Origin: Labia minor
Lineage: Eukaryota > Arthropoda > Insecta > Dermaptera > Spongiphoridae
NCBI GenBank assembly: GCA_963082975.1
Contig: OY720346.1
Span: forward strand, 49,510,296 to 49,574,295
Direction of reading: 5' to 3'
DNA length: 64,000 nucleotides
Under the pieces are notes generated by a model. It did no database searches. It saw only the letters and a list, made by a program, of their open reading frames with translations, and was not told the origin of the DNA. Of the stretch, positions 49,062 to 62,784 are shown one piece after another (the stretch's first letter is position 1; each line of letters opens with the position of its first letter). The translations under genes and the position numbers were made by a program.

Positions 49062-50881
49062 GTGAACACTTTGAACATTTCTGGCTCTATGAGCAAGTTC
49101 TCTGCTGCTCTTGCTGAGATCCAGTATAATATCGTCTTCCAAGACCTGACAAACGAGGAGACAGCTCAGCTCTTCCACTCTGAGGACTCAAGAAAATTCT
49201 GGGCGACCATGGCGAGCAAGGATGAGGAGGACACATTGTTTACGATGAGGGAGCAGCAATTGGTAGACTTAGGAGTTTACTTCTTAATGATCGGGAAGAA
49301 TTTACAAGCACAGGGTTACTCAGGGTGGATCAATAATAGACGGAGAACCTTTACACGAACCGCAGGTGTCTCTCAGAGATCAGTGTGGACTGAGAGGTCA
49401 TTCGCCACACAGACAACATGAGTACCTTATATGCGGTTTTCTCCGCCGACATGTTCTTGAGTGATTGTAACGCTCCTGGCCTAGTAGGAAGTTTCTTCCA
49501 GACCATTGTTCACCTGCTTGATGGAGTCGAAATGACACACTTATACAACATAGAGAATTACATAATGGGCAAGTATAAGGAAGTGTTCAAGATCCGGATT
49601 ATCAGAGATGAGATGCGGGCGTACAACAAGGCAATTGACTTCGTGTGCTCCAAAGACGCTAATGAGCATGGTTATATCAAGCTTCTTTATGACAAGACAG
49701 AGGCTGCTTGCCTCAATCGAGGCAATTTCCGCATCTTGCCGATGGCGGCAACAATCCTCGCCCGTTACGAGAATTCCTCGATGACAAACTACATGGGCGC
49801 TCAAAGTGATGCTACCTATAAGATCTTAGAGGACTGCATCATGAGATACTTGTCTTCTAGGAACGCCTTGGCTCCAGTTGACATGATGCATTTTTCGTCT
49901 GCTCATTCAACACAGATAGAAAGTGAGGATAGAAAGTTAGGAGTTTACTTCTTAATGATCGGGAAGAATTTACAAGCACAGGGTTACTCAGGGTGGATCA
50001 ATAATAGACTGAGAACCTTTACACGAACCGCAGGTGTCTCTCAGAGATCAGTGTGGACTGAGAGGTCATTCGCCACACAGACAACATGAGTACCTTATAT
50101 GCGGTTTTCTCCGCCGACATGTTCTTGAGTGATTGTAACGCTCCTGGCCTAGTAGGAAGTTTCTTCCAGACCATTGTTCACCTGCTTGATGGAGTCGAAA
50201 TGACACACTTATACAACATACAGAATTACATAATGGGTAAGTATAAGGAAGTGTTCAAGATCCGGATTATCAGAGATGAGATGCGGGCGTACAACAAGGC
50301 AATTGACTTCGTGTGCTCCGAAGACGCTAATGAGCATGGTTATATCAAGCTTCTTTATGACAAGACAGAGACTGCTTGCCTCAATCGAGGTAATTTCCGC
50401 ATCTTGCCGATGGCGGCAACAATCCTCGCTCGTTACGAGAATTCCTTGATGACAAACTACATGGGCGCTCAAAGTGATGCTACCTATAAGATCTTAGAGG
50501 ACTGCATCCTGAGATACTTGTCTTCAAGGAACGCCTTGGCTCCAGTTGACATGATGCATTTTTCGTCTGCTCATTCAACACAGATAGAAAGTGAGGAGAT
50601 ATCAAGGAGCTTCATCATCTCGTGGAGAGAGAAGGACAGTATCAAGGAATCAGGATCAGGGAACATCGCCTTTCCAAACCCTATGATACAAGCTCAGAAC
50701 TCTCAGGTCCCCTCTTAGGAGATAAGTAAAGTAGTGTTTTTTCAATTTGGGTGTCGGTTTTTAACTAAATTTAGGTACAGGTTTCCTACCTGAGTATTTG
50801 TATTTTTAACTTTTAACTTAGAATTAAAAATAATAATTGTTTAATGTATTTATAAGAGCTTTCCTATAATACAAATAGATA
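49062..50881 (+). repeat. Array unit 19, class A plus unique 668-bp truncated copy, 1820 bp
   Basis: First frame 49062-49421. The second frame 49418-50089 is fused in frame, at a unique joint near 49929 (IESEDRKLGVYF), to the first frame of the next copy, giving 223 aa. A normal second frame follows at 50086-50718, Q/E haplotype. Confidence 0.88.
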
Positions 50882-52033
50882 GTGAACACTTTGAACATTT
50901 CTGGCTCTATGAGCAAGTTCTCTGCTGCTCTTGCTGAGATCCAGTATAATATCGTCTTCCAAGACCTGACAAACGAGGAGACAGCTCAGCTCTTCCACTC
51001 TGAGGACTCAAGAAAATTCTGGGCGACCATGGCGAGCAAGGATGAGGAGGACTCATTGTTTACGATGAGGGAGCAGCAATTGGTAGACTTAGGAGTTTAC
51101 TTCTTAATGATCGGGAAGAATTTACAAGCACAGGGTTACTCAGGGTGGATCAATAATAGACTGAGAACCTTTGCAGGAACCGCAGGTGTCTCTCAGAGAT
51201 CAGTGTGGACTGAGAGGTCCTTCGCCACACAGACAACATGAGTACCTTATATGCGGTTTTCTCCGCCGACATGTTCTTGAGTGATTGTAACGATCCTGGC
51301 CTAGTAGGAAGTTTCTTCCAGACCATTGTTCACCTGCTTGATGGAGTCGAAATGACACACTTATACAACATACAGAATTACATAATGGGTAAGTATAAGG
51401 AAGTGTTCAAGATCCGGATTATCAGAGATGAGATGCGGGCGTACAACAAGGCAATTGACTTCGTGTGCTCCGAAGACGCTAATGAGCATGGTTATATCAA
51501 GCTTCTTTATGACAAGGCAGAGACTGCTTGCCTCAATCGAGGTAATTTCCGCATCTTGCCGATGAGGGCAACAATCCTCGCTCGTTACGAGAATTCCTTG
51601 ATGACAAACTACATGGGCGCTCAAAGTGATGCTACCTATAAGATCTTAGAGGACTGCATCCTGAGATACTTGTCTTCAAGGAACGCCTTGGCTCCAGTTG
51701 ACATGATGCATTTTTCGTCTGCTCATTCAACACAGATAGAAAGTGAGGAGATATCAAGGAGCTTCATCATCTCGTGGAGAGAGAAGGACAGTATCAAGGA
51801 ATCAGGATCAGGGAACATCGCATTTCCAAACCCTATGATACAAGCTCAGAACTCTCAGGTCCCCTCTTAGGAGATAAGTAAAGTAGTGTTTTTTCAATTT
51901 GGGCGTCGGTTTTTAACTAAATTTAGGTACAGGTTTCCTACCTGAGTATTTGTATTTTTAACTTTTAACTTAGAATTAAAAGTAATAATTGTTTAATGTA
52001 ATTATAAGAGCTTTCCTATAATACAAATAGATA
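50882..52033 (+). repeat. Array unit 20, class A, 1152 bp
   Basis: First frame 50882-51241. Second frame 51238-51870 with NDPG, DKAET and PMRAT. Matches unit 11 and unit 27. Confidence 0.88.
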
Positions 52034-53927
52034 GTGAACACTTTGAACATTTCTGGCTCTATGAGCAAGTTCTCTGCTGCTCTTGCTGAGATCCAGTATA
52101 ATATCGTCTTCCAAGACCTGACAAACGAGGAGACAGCTCAGCTCTTCCACTCTGAGCACTCAAGAAAATTCTGGGCGACCATGGCGAGCAAGGATGAGGA
52201 GGACACATTGTTTACGATGAGGGAGCAGCAATTGGTAGGCTTAGGAGTTTACTTCTTAATGATCGGGAAGAATTTACAAGCACAGGGTTACTCAGGGTGG
52301 ATCAATAATAGACGGAGAACCTTTACACGAACCGCAGGTGTCTCTCAGAGATCAGTGTGGACTGAGAGGTCATTCGCCACACAGACAACATGAGTACCTT
52401 ATATGCGGTTTTCTCCGCCGACATGTTCTTGAGTGATTGTAACGCTCCTGGCCTAGTAGGAAGTTTCTTCCAGACCATTGTTCACCTGCTTGATGGAGTC
52501 GAAATGACACACTTATACAACATAGAGAATTACATAATGGGTAAGTATAAGGAAGTGTTCAAGATCCGGATTATCAGAGATGAGATGCGGGCGTACAACA
52601 AGGCAATTGACTTCGTGTGCTCCAAAGACGCTAATGAGCATGGTTATATCAAGCTTCTTTATAACAAGACAGAGGCTGCTTGCCTCAATCGAGGCAATTT
52701 CCGCATCTTGCCGATGGCGGCAACAATCCTCGCCCGTTGCGAGAATTCCTCGATGACAAACTACATGGGCGCTCAAAGTGATGCTACCTATAAGATCTTA
52801 GAGGACTGCATCCTGAGATACTTGTCTTCTAGGAACGCCTTGGCTCCAGTTGACATGATGCATTCTTCGTCTGCTCATTCAACACAGATAGAAAGTGAGG
52901 AGATATCAAGGAGCTTCATCATCTGGCGAGCAAGGATGAGGAGGACTCATTCTTCACGATGAGGGAGCAGCAATTGGTAGGCTTAGGAGTTTACTTCTTA
53001 ATGACCGGGAAGAATTTACAAGCACAGGGTTACTCAGGGTGGATCAATAATAGACTGAGAACATTTGCAGGAACCGCAGGTGTCATTCAGAGATCAGTGT
53101 GGGCTGAGAGGTCCTTCGCCCACAGACAGCAATGAGTACCTTATATGCGGTTTTCTCCGCCGACATGTTCTTGAGTGATTGTAACGCTCCTGGCCTAGTA
53201 GGAAGTTTCTTCCAGACCATTGTTCACCTGCTTGATGGAGTCGAAATGACACACTTATACAACATAGAGAATTACATAATGGGCAAGTATAAGGAAGTGT
53301 TCAAGATCCGGATTATCAGAGATGAGATGCGGGCGTACAACAAGGCAATTGACTTCGTGTGCTCCAAAGACGCTAATGAGCATGGTTATATCAAGCTTCT
53401 TTATGACAAGACAGAGGCTGCTTGCCTCAATCGAGGCAATTTCCGCATCTTGCCGATGGCGGCAACAATCCTCGCCCGTTACGAGAATTCCTCGATGACA
53501 AACTACATGGGCGCTCAAAGTGATGCTACCTATAAGATCTTAGAGGACTGCATCCTGAGATACTTGTCTTCTAGGAACGCCTTGGCTCCAGTTGACATGA
53601 TGCATTTTTCGTCTGCTCATTCAACACAGATAGAAAGTGAGGAGATATCAAGGAGCTTCATCATCTCGTGGAGAGAGAAGGACAGTATCAAGGAATCAGG
53701 ATCAGGGAACATCGCCTTTCCAAACCCTATGATACAAGCTCAGAACTCTCAGGTCCCCTCTTAGGAGATAAGTAAAGTAGTGTTTTTTCAATTTGGGCGT
53801 CGGTTTTTAACTAAATTTAGGTACAGGTTTCCTACCTGAGTATTTGTATTTTTAACTTTTAACTTAGAATTAAAAGTAATAATTGTTTAATGTAATTATA
53901 AGAGCTTTCCTATAATACAAATAGATA
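52034..53927 (+). repeat. Array unit 21, class A plus C, 1894 bp
   Basis: First frame 52034-52393. Second frames 52390-52962 (class C, YNK, rare ARCENSS) and 53132-53764 (E/K haplotype). Confidence 0.88.
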
Positions 53928-55096
53928 GTGAACACTTTGAACATTTCTGGCTCTATGAGCAAGTTCTCTGCTGCTCTTGCTGAGATCCAGTATAATATCG
54001 TCTTCCAAGACCTGACAAACGAGGAGACAGCTCAGCTCTTCCACTCTGAGCACTCAATAGAAAGTGAGGAGATATCAAGGAGCTTCATCATCTGGCGAGG
54101 AAGGATGAGGAGGACTCATTCTTCACGATGAGGGAGCAGCAATTGGTAGGCTTAGGAGTTTACTTCTTAATGATCGGGAAGAATTTACAAGCACAGGGTT
54201 ACTCAGGGTGGATCAATAATAGACTAAGAACCTTTGCAGGAACCGCAGGTGTCTCTCAGAGATCAGTGTGGACTGAGAGGTCCTTCGCCACACAGACAAC
54301 ATGAGTACCTTATATGCGGTTTTCTCCGCCGACATGTTCTTGAGTGATTGTAACGCTCCTGGCCTAGTAGGAAGTTTCTTCCAGACCATTGTTCACCTGC
54401 TTGATGGAGTCGAAATGACACACTTATACAACATACAGAATTACATAATGGGTAAGTATAAGGAAGTGTTCAAGATCCGGATTATCAGAGATGAGATGCG
54501 GGCGTACAACAAGGCAATTGACTTCGTGTGCTCCGAAGACGCTAATGAGCATGGTTATATCAAGCTTATTTATGACAAGACAGAGACTGCTTGCCTCAAT
54601 CGAGGTAATTTCCGCATCTTGCCGATGGCGGCAACAATCCTCGCTCGTTACGAGAATTCCTTGATGACAAACTACATGGGCGCTCAAAGTGATGCTACCT
54701 ATAAGATCTTAGAGGACTGCATCCTGAGATACTTGTCTTCAAGGAACGCCTTGGCTCCAGTTGACATGATGCATTTTTCGTCTGCTCATTCAACACAGAT
54801 AGAAAGTGAGGAGATATCAAGGAGCTTCATCATCTCGTGGAGAGAGAAGGACAGTATCAAGGAATCAGGATCAGGGAACATCGCATTTCCAAACCCTATG
54901 ATACAAGCTCAGAACTCTCAGGTCCCCTCTTAGGAGATAAGTAAAGTAGTGTTTTTTCAATTTGGGTGTCGGTTTTTAACTAAATTTAGGTACAGGTTTC
55001 CTACCTGAGTATTTGTATTTTTAACTTTTAACTTAGAATTAAAAATAATAATTGTTTAATGTATTTATAAGAGCTTTCCTATAATACAAATAGATA
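53928..55096 (+). repeat. Array unit 22, class B, 1169 bp
   Basis: WRGRM first frame 53928-54131. Second frame 54301-54933 with KLIYDK, Q/E haplotype. Confidence 0.88.
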
Positions 55097-56248
55097 GTGA
55101 ACACTTTGAACATTTCTGGCTCTATGAGCAAGTTCTCTGCTGCTCTTGCTGAGATCCAGTATAATATCGTCTTCCAAGACCTGACAAACGAGGAGACAGC
55201 TCAGCTCTTCCACTCTGAGGACTCAAGAAAATTCTGGGCGACCATGGCGAGCAAGGATGAGGAGGACACATTGTTTACGATGAGGGAGCAGCAATTGGTA
55301 GACTTAGGAGTTTACTTCTTAATGATCGGGAAGAATTTACAAGCACAGGGTTACTCAGGGTGGATCAATAATAGACGGAGAACCTTTACACGAACCGCAG
55401 GTGTCTCTCAGAGATCAGTGTGGACTGAGAGGTCATTCGCCACACAGACAACATGAGTACCTTATATGCGGTTTTCTCCGCCGACATGTTCTTGAGTGAT
55501 TGTAACGCTCCTGGCCTAGTAGGAAGTTTCTTCCAGACCATTGTTCACCTGCTTGATGGAGTCGAAATGACACACTTATACAACATAGAGAATTACATAA
55601 TGGGCAAGTATAAGGAAGTGTTCAAGATCCGGATTATCAGAGATGAGATGCGGGCGTACAACAAGGCAATTGACTTCGTGTGCTCCAAAGACGCTAATGA
55701 GCATGGTTATATCAAGCTTCTTTATGACAAGACAGAGGCTGCTTGCCTCAATCGAGGCAATTTCCGCATCTTGCCGATGGCGGCAACAATCCTCGCCCGT
55801 TACGAGAATTCCTCGATGACAAACTACATGGGCGCTCAAAGTGATGCTACCTATAAGATCTTAGAGGACTGCATCCTGAGATACTTGTCTTCTAGGAACG
55901 CCTTGGCTCCAGTTGACATGATGCATTTTTCGTCTGCTCATTCAACACAGATAGAAAGTGAGGAGATATCAAGGAGCTTCATCATCTCGTGGAGAGAGAA
56001 GGACAGTATCAAGGAATCAGGATCAGGGAACATCGCCTTTCCAAACCCTATGATACAAGCTCAGAACTCTCAGGTCCCCTCTTAGGAGATAAGTAAAGTA
56101 GTGTTTTTTCAATTTGGGCGTCGGTTTTTAACTAAATTTAGGTACAGGTTTCCTACCTGAGTATTTGTATTTTTAACTTTTAACTTAGAATTAAAAGTAA
56201 TAATTGTTTAATGTAATTATAAGAGCTTTCCTATAATACAAATAGATA
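55097..56248 (+). repeat. Array unit 23, class A, 1152 bp
   Basis: First frame 55097-55456. Second frame 55453-56085, E/K haplotype, DCILRY and SGSGN. Confidence 0.88.
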
Positions 56249-57417
56249 GTGAACACTTTGAACATTTCTGGCTCTATGAGCAAGTTCTCTGCTGCTCTTG
56301 CTGAGATCCAGTATAATATCGTCTTCCAAGACCTGACAAACGAGGAGACAGCTCAGCTCTTCCACTCTGAGCACTCAATAGAAAGTGAGGAGATATCAAG
56401 GAGCTTCATCATCTGGCGAGGAAGGATGAGGAGGACTCATTCTTCACGATGAGGGAGCAGCAATTGGTAGGCTTAGGAGTTTACTTCTTAATGATCGGGA
56501 AGAATTTACAAGCACAGGGTTACTCAGGGTGGATCAATAATAGACTAAGAACCTTTGCAGGAACCGCAGGTGTCTCTCAGAGATCAGTGTGGACTGAGAG
56601 GTCCTTCGCCACACAGACAACATGAGTACCTTATATGCGGTTTTCTCCGCCGACATGTTCTTGAGTGATTGTAACGCTCCTGGCCTAGTAGGAAGTTTCT
56701 TCCAGACCATTGTTCACCTGCTTGATGGAGTCGAAATGACACACTTATACAACATACAGAATTACATAATGGGTAAGTATAAGGAAGTGTTCAAGATCCG
56801 GATTATCAGAGATGAGATGCGGGCGTACAACAAGGCAATTGACTTCGTGTGCTCCGAAGACGCTAATGAGCATGGTTATATCAAGCTTATTTATGACAAG
56901 ACAGAGACTGCTTGCCTCAATCGAGGTAATTTCCGCATCTTGCCGATGGCGGCAACAATCCTCGCTCGTTACGAGAATTCCTTGATGACAAACTACATGG
57001 GCGCTCAAAGTGATGCTACCTATAAGATCTTAGAGGACTGCATCCTGAGATACTTGTCTTCAAGGAACGCCTTGGCTCCAGTTGACATGATGCATTTTTC
57101 GTCTGCTCATTCAACACAGATAGAAAGTGAGGAGATATCAAGGAGCTTCATCATCTCGTGGAGAGAGAAGGACAGTATCAAGGAATCAGGATCAGGGAAC
57201 ATCGCATTTCCAAACCCTATGATACAAGCTCAGAACTCTCAGGTCCCCTCTTAGGAGATAAGTAAAGTAGTGTTTTTTCAATTTGGGTGTCGGTTTTTAA
57301 CTAAATTTAGGTACAGGTTTCCTACCTGAGTATTTGTATTTTTAACTTTTAACTTAGAATTAAAAATAATAATTGTTTAATGTATTTATAAGAACTTTCC
57401 TATAATACAAATAGATA
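56249..57417 (+). repeat. Array unit 24, class B, 1169 bp
   Basis: WRGRM first frame 56249-56452. Second frame 56622-57254 with KLIYDK, Q/E haplotype. The tail has AAGAACTTTCC instead of AAGAGCTTTCC. Confidence 0.88.
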
Positions 57418-58569
57418 GTGAACACTTTGAACATTTCTGGCTCTATGAGCAAGTTCTCTGCTGCTCTTGCTGAGATCCAGTATAATATCGTCTTCCAAGA
57501 CCTGACAAACGAGGAGACAGCTCAGCTCTTCCACTCTGAGGACTCAAGAAAATTCTGGGCGACCATGGCGAGCAAGGATGAGGAGGACACATTGTTTACG
57601 ATGAGGGAGCAGCAATTGGTAGACTTAGGAGTTTACTTCTTAATGATCGGGAAGAATTTACAAGCACAGGGTTACTCAGGGTGGATCAATAATAGACTGA
57701 GAACCTTTACACGAACCGCAGGTGTCTCTCAGAGATCAGTGTGGACTGAGAGGTCATTCGCCACACAGACAACATGAGTACCTTATATGCGGTTTTCTCC
57801 GCCGACATGTTCTTGAGTGATTGTAACGCTCCTGGCCTAGTAGGAAGTTTCTTCCAGACCATTGTTCACCTGCTTGATGGAGTCGAAATGACACACTTAT
57901 ACAACATACAGAATTACATAATGGGTAAGTATAAGGAAGTGTTCAAGATCCGGATTATCAGAGATGAGATGCGGGCGTACAACAAGGCAATTGACTTCGT
58001 GTGCTCCGAAGACGCTAATGAGCATGGTTATATCAAGCTTCTTTATGACAAGACAGAGACTGCTTGCCTCAATCGAGGTAATTTCCGCATCTTGCCGATG
58101 GCGGCAACAATCCTCGCTCGTTACGAGAATTCCTTGATGACAAACTACATGGGCGCTCAAAGTGATGCTACCTATAAGATCTTAGAGGACTGCATCCTGA
58201 GATACTTGTCTTCAAGGAACGCCTTGGCTCCAGTTGACATGATGCATTTTTCGTCTGCTCATTCAACACAGATAGAAAGTGAGGAGATATCAAGGAGCTT
58301 CATCATCTCGTGGAGAGAGAAGGACAGTATCAAGGAATCAGGATCAGGGAACATCGCCTTTCCAAACCCTATGATACAAGCTCAGAACTCTCAGGTCCCC
58401 TCTTAGGAGATAAGTAAAGTAGTGTTTTTTCAATTTGGGTGTCGGTTTTTAACTAAATTTAGGTACAGGTTTCCTACCTGAGTATTTGTATTTTTAACTT
58501 TTAACTTAGAATTAAAAATAATAATTGTTTAATGTATTTATAAGAGCTTTCCTATAATACAAATAGATA
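57418..58569 (+). repeat. Array unit 25, class A, 1152 bp
   Basis: First frame 57418-57777 with the mixed NNRLRTFTRT form. Second frame 57774-58406, Q/E haplotype. Confidence 0.88.
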
Positions 58570-59738
58570 GTGAACACTTTGAACATTTCTGGCTCTATGA
58601 GCAAGTTCTCTGCTGCTCTTGCTGAGATCCAGTATAATATCGTCTTCCAAGACCTGACAAACGAGGAGACAGCTCAGCTCTTCCACTCTGAGCACTCAAT
58701 AGAAAGTGAGGAGATATCAAGGAGCTTCATCATCTGGCGAGCAAGGATGAGGAGGACTCATTCTTCACGATGAGGGAGCAGCAATTGGTAGGCTTAGGAG
58801 TTTACTTCTTAATGATCGGGAAGAATTTACAAGCACAGGGTTACTCAGGGTGGATCAATAATAGACTGAGAACCTTTACACGAACCGCAGGTGTCTCTCA
58901 GAGATCAGTGTGGACTGAGAGGTCATTCGCCACACAGACAACATGAGTACCTTATATGCGGTTTTCTCCGCCGACATGTTCTTGAGTGATTGTAACGCTC
59001 CTGGCCTAGTAGGAAGTTTCTTCCAGACCATTGTTCACCTGCTTGATGGAGTCGAAATGACACACTTATACAACATACAGAATTACATAATGGGTAAGTA
59101 TAAGGAAGTGTTCAAGATCCGGATTATCAGAGATGAGATGCGGGCGTACAACAAGGCAATTGACTTCGTGTGCTCCGAAGACGCTAATGAGCATGGTTAT
59201 ATCAAGCTTCTTTATGACAAGACAGAGACTGCTTGCCTCAATCGAGGTAATTTCCGCATCTTGCCGATGGCGGCAACAATCCTCGCTCGTTACGAGAATT
59301 CCTTGATGACAAACTACATGGGCGCTCAAAGTGATGCTACCTATAAGATCTTAGAGGACTGCATCCTGAGATACTTGTCTTCAAGGAACGCCTTGGCTCC
59401 AGTTGACATGATGCATTTTTCGTCTGCTCATTCAACACAGATAGAAAGTGAGGAGATATCAAGGAGCTTCATCATCTCGTGGAGAGAGAAGGACAGTATC
59501 AAGGAATCAGGATCAGGGAACATCGCCTTTCCAAACCCTATGATACAAGCTCAGAACTCTCAGGTCCCCTCTTAGGAGATAAGTAAAGTAGTGTTTTTTC
59601 AATTTGGGTGTCGGTTTTTAACTAAATTTAGGTACAGGTTTCCTACCTGAGTATTTGTATTTTTAACTTTTAACTTAGAATTAAAAATAATAATTGTTTA
59701 ATGTATTTATAAGAGCTTTCCTATAATACAAATAGATA
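58570..59738 (+). repeat. Array unit 26, class B, 1169 bp
   Basis: First frame 58570-58773. Second frame 58943-59575, Q/E haplotype. Confidence 0.88.
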
Positions 59739-60890
59739 GTGAACACTTTGAACATTTCTGGCTCTATGAGCAAGTTCTCTGCTGCTCTTGCTGAGATCCA
59801 GTATAATATCGTCTTCCAAGACCTGACAAACGAGGAGACAGCTCAGCTCTTCCACTCTGAGGACTCAAGAAAATTCTGGGCGACCATGGCGAGCAAGGAT
59901 GAGGAGGACTCATTGTTTACGATGAGGGAGCAGCAATTGGTAGACTTAGGAGTTTACTTCTTAATGATCGGGAAGAATTTACAAGCACAGGGTTACTCAG
60001 GGTGGATCAATAATAGACTGAGAACCTTTGCAGGAACCGCAGGTGTCTCTCAGAGATCAGTGTGGACTGAGAGGTCCTTCGCCACACAGACAACATGAGT
60101 ACCTTATATGCGGTTTTCTCCGCCGACATGTTCTTGAGTGATTGTAACGATCCTGGCCTAGTAGGAAGTTTCTTCCAGACCATTGTTCACCTGCTTGATG
60201 GAGTCGAAATGACACACTTATACAACATACAGAATTACATAATGGGTAAGTATAAGGAAGTGTTCAAGATCCGGATTATCAGAGATGAGATGCGGGCGTA
60301 CAACAAGGCAATTGACTTCGTGTGCTCCGAAGACGCTAATGAGCATGGTTATATCAAGCTTCTTTATGACAAGGCAGAGACTGCTTGCCTCAATCGAGGT
60401 AATTTCCGCATCTTGCCGATGAGGGCAACAATCCTCGCTCGTTACGAGAATTCCTTGATGACAAACTACATGGGCGCTCAAAGTGATGCTACCTATAAGA
60501 TCTTAGAGGACTGCATCCTGAGATACTTGTCTTCAAGGAACGCCTTGGCTCCAGTTGACATGATGCATTTTTCGTCTGCTCATTCAACACAGATAGAAAG
60601 TGAGGAGATATCAAGGAGCTTCATCATCTCGTGGAGAGAGAAGGACAGTATCAAGGAATCAGGATCAGGGAACATCGCATTTCCAAACCCTATGATACAA
60701 GCTCAGAACTCTCAGGTCCCCTCTTAGGAGATAAGTAAAGTAGTGTTTTTTCAATTTGGGCGTCGGTTTTTAACTAAATTTAGGTACAGGTTTCCTACCT
60801 GAGTATTTGTATTTTTAACTTTTAACTTAGAATTAAAAGTAATAATTGTTTAATGTAATTATAAGAGCTTTCCTATAATACAAATAGATA
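59739..60890 (+). repeat. Array unit 27, class A, 1152 bp
   Basis: First frame 59739-60098. Second frame 60095-60727 with NDPG, DKAET and PMRAT, as in unit 20. Confidence 0.88.
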
Positions 60891-62784
60891 GTGAACACTT
60901 TGAACATTTCTGGCTCTATGAGCAAGTTCTCTGCTGCTCTTGCTGAGATCCAGTATAATATCGTCTTCCAAGACCTGACAAACGAGGAGACAGCTCAGCT
61001 CTTCCACTCTGAGCACTCAAGAAAATTCTGGGCGACCATGGCGAGCAAGGATGAGGAGGACACATTGTTTACGATGAGGGAGCAGCAATTGGTAGGCTTA
61101 GGAGTTTACTTCTTAATGATCGGGAAGAATTTACAAGCACAGGGTTACTCAGGGTGGATCAATAATAGACGGAGAACCTTTACACGAACCGCAGGTGTCT
61201 CTCAGAGATCAGTGTGGACTGAGAGGTCATTCGCCACACAGACAACATGAGTACCTTATATGCGGTTTTCTCCGCCGACATGTTCTTGAGTGATTGTAAC
61301 GCTCCTGGCCTAGTAGGAAGTTTCTTCCAGACCATTGTTCACCTGCTTGATGGAGTCGAAATGACACACTTATACAACATAGAGAATTACATAATGGGTA
61401 AGTATAAGGAAGTGTTCAAGATCCGGATTATCAGAGATGAGATGCGGGCGTACAACAAGGCAATTGACTTCGTGTGCTCCAAAGACGCTAATGAGCATGG
61501 TTATATCAAGCTTCTTTATAACAAGACAGAGGCTGCTTGCCTCAATCGAGGCAATTTCCGCATCTTGCCGATGGCGGCAACAATCCTCGCCCGTTGCGAG
61601 AATTCCTCGATGACAAACTACATGGGCGCTCAAAGTGATGCTACCTATAAGATCTTAGAGGACTGCATCCTGAGATACTTGTCTTCTAGGAACGCCTTGG
61701 CTCCAGTTGACATGATGCATTCTTCGTCTGCTCATTCAACACAGATAGAAAGTGAGGAGATATCAAGGAGCTTCATCATCTGGCGAGCAAGGATGAGGAG
61801 GACTCATTCTTCACGATGAGGGAGCAGCAATTGGTAGGCTTAGGAGTTTACTTCTTAATGACCGGGAAGAATTTACAAGCACAGGGTTACTCAGGGTGGA
61901 TCAATAATAGACTGAGAACATTTGCAGGAACCGCAGGTGTCATTCAGAGATCAGTGTGGGCTGAGAGGTCCTTCGCCCACAGACAGCAATGAGTACCTTA
62001 TATGCGGTTTTCTCCGCCGACATGTTCTTGAGTGATTGTAACGCTCCTGGCCTAGTAGGAAGTTTCTTCCAGACCATTGTTCACCTGCTTGATGGAGTCG
62101 AAATGACACACTTATACAACATAGAGAATTACATAATGGGCAAGTATAAGGAAGTGTTCAAGATCCGGATTATCAGAGATGAGATGCGGGCGTACAACAA
62201 GGCAATTGACTTCGTGTGCTCCAAAGACGCTAATGAGCATGGTTATATCAAGCTTCTTTATGACAAGACAGAGGCTGCTTGCCTCAATCGAGGCAATTTC
62301 CGCATCTTGCCGATGGCGGCAACAATCCTCGCCCGTTACGAGAATTCCTCGATGACAAACTACATGGGCGCTCAAAGTGATGCTACCTATAAGATCTTAG
62401 AGGACTGCATCCTGAGATACTTGTCTTCTAGGAACGCCTTGGCTCCAGTTGACATGATGCATTTTTCGTCTGCTCATTCAACACAGATAGAAAGTGAGGA
62501 GATATCAAGGAGCTTCATCATCTCGTGGAGAGAGAAGGACAGTATCAAGGAATCAGGATCAGGGAACATCGCCTTTCCAAACCCTATGATACAAGCTCAG
62601 AACTCTCAGGTCCCCTCTTAGGAGATAAGTAAAGTAGTGTTTTTTCAATTTGGGCGTCGGTTTTTAACTAAATTTAGGTACAGGTTTCCTACCTGAGTAT
62701 TTGTATTTTTAACTTTTAACTTAGAATTAAAAGTAATAATTGTTTAATGTAATTATAAGAGCTTTCCTATAATACAAATAGATA
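60891..62784 (+). repeat. Array unit 28, class A plus C, 1894 bp
   Basis: First frame 60891-61250. Second frames 61247-61819 (class C, YNK, ARCENSS as in unit 21) and 61989-62621 (E/K haplotype). Confidence 0.88.
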
